This document shows, one piece after another, positions 61,905-64,000 of a stretch of 64,000 bases of DNA. The stretch's first letter is position 1. Each line of letters starts with the position of its first letter. The notes beneath the pieces were generated by a model. The model saw only the letters and a list, made by a program, of their open reading frames with translations. It did not search any database and was not told the origin of the DNA. The stretch spans positions 1-64,000 of the forward strand of contig JAUILN010000010.1 in the NCBI GenBank assembly GCA_030432695.1, read 5' to 3'. The DNA comes from a bacterium. Its GTDB lineage: Bacteria > Planctomycetota > UBA1135 > UBA2386. The translations under genes were made by a program, and so were the position numbers.

Positions 61905-64000
61905 TCAGCGAAGCGTCAGCTCGACGTCGACCGCCCCGTCGACGTGCATCTCGAAGGACCGTTCGGCGCGGAGCCCCTGCTCCGTGAGGCGGGCTCGATA
62001 GCGGCCTGGGTCGAGCCGCCAGTCTCCCTGCACGATCCCATCGGAGCCGATGCGGACTCGGCGATCCACGAGGAGCCGATCCTCCTCGCCAAGGACCTCG
62101 AGCCGCGCGTCGTCAGGCCGCTCTGCGCCCAGAGCGACGTCGACCATGAAGCGCACCGGCGAGCCGTTCCGCAGCTCGCGAACGATCTCGGTGTTCCGTC
62201 CCGCCGGCAGGTGGATCTCGAAGACCTCGCAGGCGAAGCCGTCCCCGCCGAGCCGCATGCGGTAGTCGCCGGGTTTCAGGGCACCCGCACCGCCCTCCCC
62301 GCCGGCGATCTTCGCGGCGTACCAGCGCTCGTCGTCCTGCCGCGAGTAGGACAGAACAAGGTCTTCCGGCAGCGGTCGACGTGCGTGGAACCGGATCCGG
62401 AACGCCGCCGGAATCTCCAGGGCGATCGTTCCGAAGTCGGCGACACCGTCGGGCTCCGCGGTGACGAACCCGGTGCGCTCACACGCGAATCCGTCGGCCT
62501 CGATCAGGAACCGGTAGCGGCCGGGCGGCACCTCGAAGGCGAACCGACCGTCGGTTTCCGGCATCACGATGGGTGTCCCGCCGACCATGTCCTCGCGGAC
62601 CAGGCTCATGTGCGAGTCGGCGACCGGGCGTCCCTCCGGATCGACGAGACGCCCCTCCAAGCGCGCGCTGTCACCGTGCCGGTTCTCGTCCCATAGAAGC
62701 TCGAGGGGTGCTTCGGGCAACGGGCCTTCGTGGAGGAGCACCTCGAACAACCTGCGCCGGCCGAACACCTGCAAGGTGCCCTCGTCGGGAGCTGCCTCGA
62801 CCTCGAAGTGCCCAGCACTTCGGCTCACCGACAAATCGTGCCAGTCAGGCCGACCGGCCACCCTGAACTCGAGCATCAGCTCCTCGACCGGCGCGCCCTT
62901 CGGATCGACGACCCTTCCCACGATCTTGCGGCCCGCGTCGAACACCGGGTCCCACCGCAGCGTCTGCCCGGGAACACCCTGCAAGGTCGCCTTCTCGACC
63001 GCACTCATCCGCTGCGCCCGCAGCTCGAGCGCGCCGCTCGGCAGATCGGTGAGCACGTACCTCCCCGCGTCGTCGGTGGCGACCGCGCGGGTGACCAGAG
63101 TGGCGCGCATTCCAGATCGGATCGAGACCTCAGCCAGCGGTCGTCCAGAGGAATCCCTGGCAACGCCTTCCAACGTCACTCCCGGGGTCAGCCGGATCGG
63201 CACCTCCAACGCACCTCCAACGGGTGCATCGACGAAGCCGGACCATGGGCCGAGTCCGTCGGCCCTCACCTGGACCTCGACCCGACCCGCGGCGACGGCG
63301 AGTTCGCAGCGACCGGCCGAATCGGTGCGGCATGGCCATGGGACGCGCGTGTTCAGGACACCGTGCGCGTCTCGCCTCGGGCTGTTCTGCTGTCCGAACG
63401 GGCCAGCAGCAGCGAGCGCTCCTGCGATCGGTTCGCCGCCGCCATCGGCGACCCGCACGAGCAGTCTGGCGCCGTCCCGCGACAGGGCGATCTCGGTCTC
63501 GACCAACGCTCCCTCTTCCGCGATGAGCTGACGGAGCGGGCTCGGGGCATAGCCGGGCGCCGATGCGCCGACCGAGCCGTGGTGCGGCGCACGCTCGATC
63601 CGGAAGTAGCCGTCGTCGTCGGTCGTGGCCATCGGGTAGGCCCAACCACCTGCCCAGCAGGTGCCGAGCACCCTCGCGCCGGGGATCGCGCGGCCCAAGT
63701 CGTCGACCACGCGGCCGACGACCGTCACGCCTCGCTCGATCGTCACCTCGAGGACCTTTCGTTCGCCGGGCACGATCTCGATCTCTGGGCTCCCGGTCGA
63801 CTCCCAGATCCACCAACCGACCTCGTGCCGCCCCGGAGCGAGATCGGCGAACACCACGACGCCCTCCGCATCGCTCCGCGCGATCGGCCCTCGATCGAGG
63901 GAGTAGGGATCGCGAAGGGAGAGGTCGAGGCCGACCGCCGGCTCGCCGTCGTCCTGCCAACGAACTCGGACCTCCAGGCTGCCGGGCGCCTCGAAGGCCG
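61905..64000 (-). CDS. CarboxypepD_reg-like multi-repeat protein, partial at right edge
   Basis: The frame is open from the window edge to the stop at 61905, about 698 codons; the N-terminus lies beyond the window. It holds at least seven beta-sandwich units of the carboxypeptidase regulatory-like (transthyretin-fold) type, each with a GRVVD-xxGxPxxGAxV start and a GxYRF/DLPSGxYEL end: VVGRVVDDLGRAIPGARVLG, VARDSSGRPLAEVSIRSG, RYVLTDLPSGALELRA, VGRVVDPKGAPVEELML, LEGRLVDPEGRPVADSHMSL, FEVPPGRYRFLIEADGF. It ends VDGAVDVELTLR. It is probably a surface or periplasmic structural protein; no enzyme motif is seen. It resembles the interrupted gene at 15115. Confidence 0.82.
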   Translation of the reverse strand, partial: AFEAPGSLEVRVRWQDDGEPAVGLDLSLRDPYSLDRGPIARSDAEGVVVFADLAPGRHEVGWWIWESTGSPEIEIVPGERKVLEVTIERGVTVVGRVVDDLGRAIPGARVLGTCWAGGWAYPMATTDDDGYFRIERAPHHGSVGASAPGYAPSPLRQLIAEEGALVETEIALSRDGARLLVRVADGGGEPIAGALAAAGPFGQQNSPRRDAHGVLNTRVPWPCRTDSAGRCELAVAAGRVEVQVRADGLGPWSGFVDAPVGGALEVPIRLTPGVTLEGVARDSSGRPLAEVSIRSGMRATLVTRAVATDDAGRYVLTDLPSGALELRAQRMSAVEKATLQGVPGQTLRWDPVFDAGRKIVGRVVDPKGAPVEELMLEFRVAGRPDWHDLSVSRSAGHFEVEAAPDEGTLQVFGRRRLFEVLLHEGPLPEAPLELLWDENRHGDSARLEGRLVDPEGRPVADSHMSLVREDMVGGTPIVMPETDGRFAFEVPPGRYRFLIEADGFACERTGFVTAEPDGVADFGTIALEIPAAFRIRFHARRPLPEDLVLSYSRQDDERWYAAKIAGGEGGAGALKPGDYRMRLGGDGFACEVFEIHLPAGRNTEIVRELRNGSPVRFMVDVALGAERPDDARLEVLGEEDRLLVDRRVRIGSDGIVQGDWRLDPGRYRARLTEQGLRAERSFEMHVDGAVDVELTLR

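Overview
The window looks like a piece of a very GC-rich chromosome from a member of the Planctomycetota (inference). The signs are ECF sigma factors paired with large membrane-anchored Ser/Thr kinases, many secreted FG-GAP, kelch and ELWxxDGT-type repeat proteins, CarboxypepD_reg-type beta-sandwich proteins, a prenyltransferase/squalene-oxidase-repeat protein, Uma2 proteins, and few recognisable Shine-Dalgarno sequences. No rRNA, tRNA or CRISPR array was seen.

Region by region. 0-5.8 kb: a coupled pair (periplasmic-binding lipoprotein plus membrane coiled-coil protein) diverges from a two-gene unit of a PLP aminotransferase and acetoacetyl-CoA synthetase. 5.8-7.0 kb: a REP-associated (Y1/HUH) transposase bracketed by two near-identical hairpins. 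7-10.3 kb: an ECF sigma factor translationally coupled to a Ser/Thr kinase. 10.4-26.8 kb: ordinary chromosomal genes. These are a secreted protein, an Amidase_3 lipoprotein, a PaaZ-type aldehyde dehydrogenase, a CarboxypepD_reg-like gene broken by one amber codon, an OprB-like porin, FG-GAP and kelch proteins, a YbhB/PEBP protein, and a LolD/MacB-type ABC ATPase with its FtsX-like permease. 27-44.9 kb: a decayed, rearranged zone with a frameshifted ELWxxDGT gene, an intact secreted serine hydrolase, a DUF6678-like gene, truncated gene pieces (glycosyltransferase 2, SUMF1, a second serine hydrolase, a secreted-protein tail), and two remnants plus a solo end of an IS91-like element. It also holds an intact 1006-aa orphan protein and a WD40-kinase gene with two compensating frameshifts. 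45-48.4 kb: a second kinase/ECF pair, this time divergent. 48.3-50.6 kb: an AraC regulator divergent from a coupled NTF2-like/SDR pair. 50.6-64 kb: two Uma2 paralogues sharing a conserved leader (one has lost its catalytic core), a prenyltransferase-repeat protein, two FG-GAP proteins, a putative HExxH metalloprotease, a secreted protein and a CarboxypepD_reg-type protein running off the right edge.

The most interesting signals are four. (1) A recurring C-terminal beta-rich domain of about 110 residues ends at least six otherwise unrelated exported proteins and two gene remnants, and may be an undescribed surface-sorting or anchoring module. (2) An IS91-like terminal hairpin is present three times with a compensatory base-pair change, each time lying upstream of a truncated gene tail. 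(3) A REP family with core GTGCCAGGCAC sits within about 20 bp of gene 3' ends. (4) A 1006-aa multi-Ig-like orphan without a signal peptide lies inside the rearranged zone. Several broken genes carry single in-frame stops, most of them one C-to-T change away from a sense codon.
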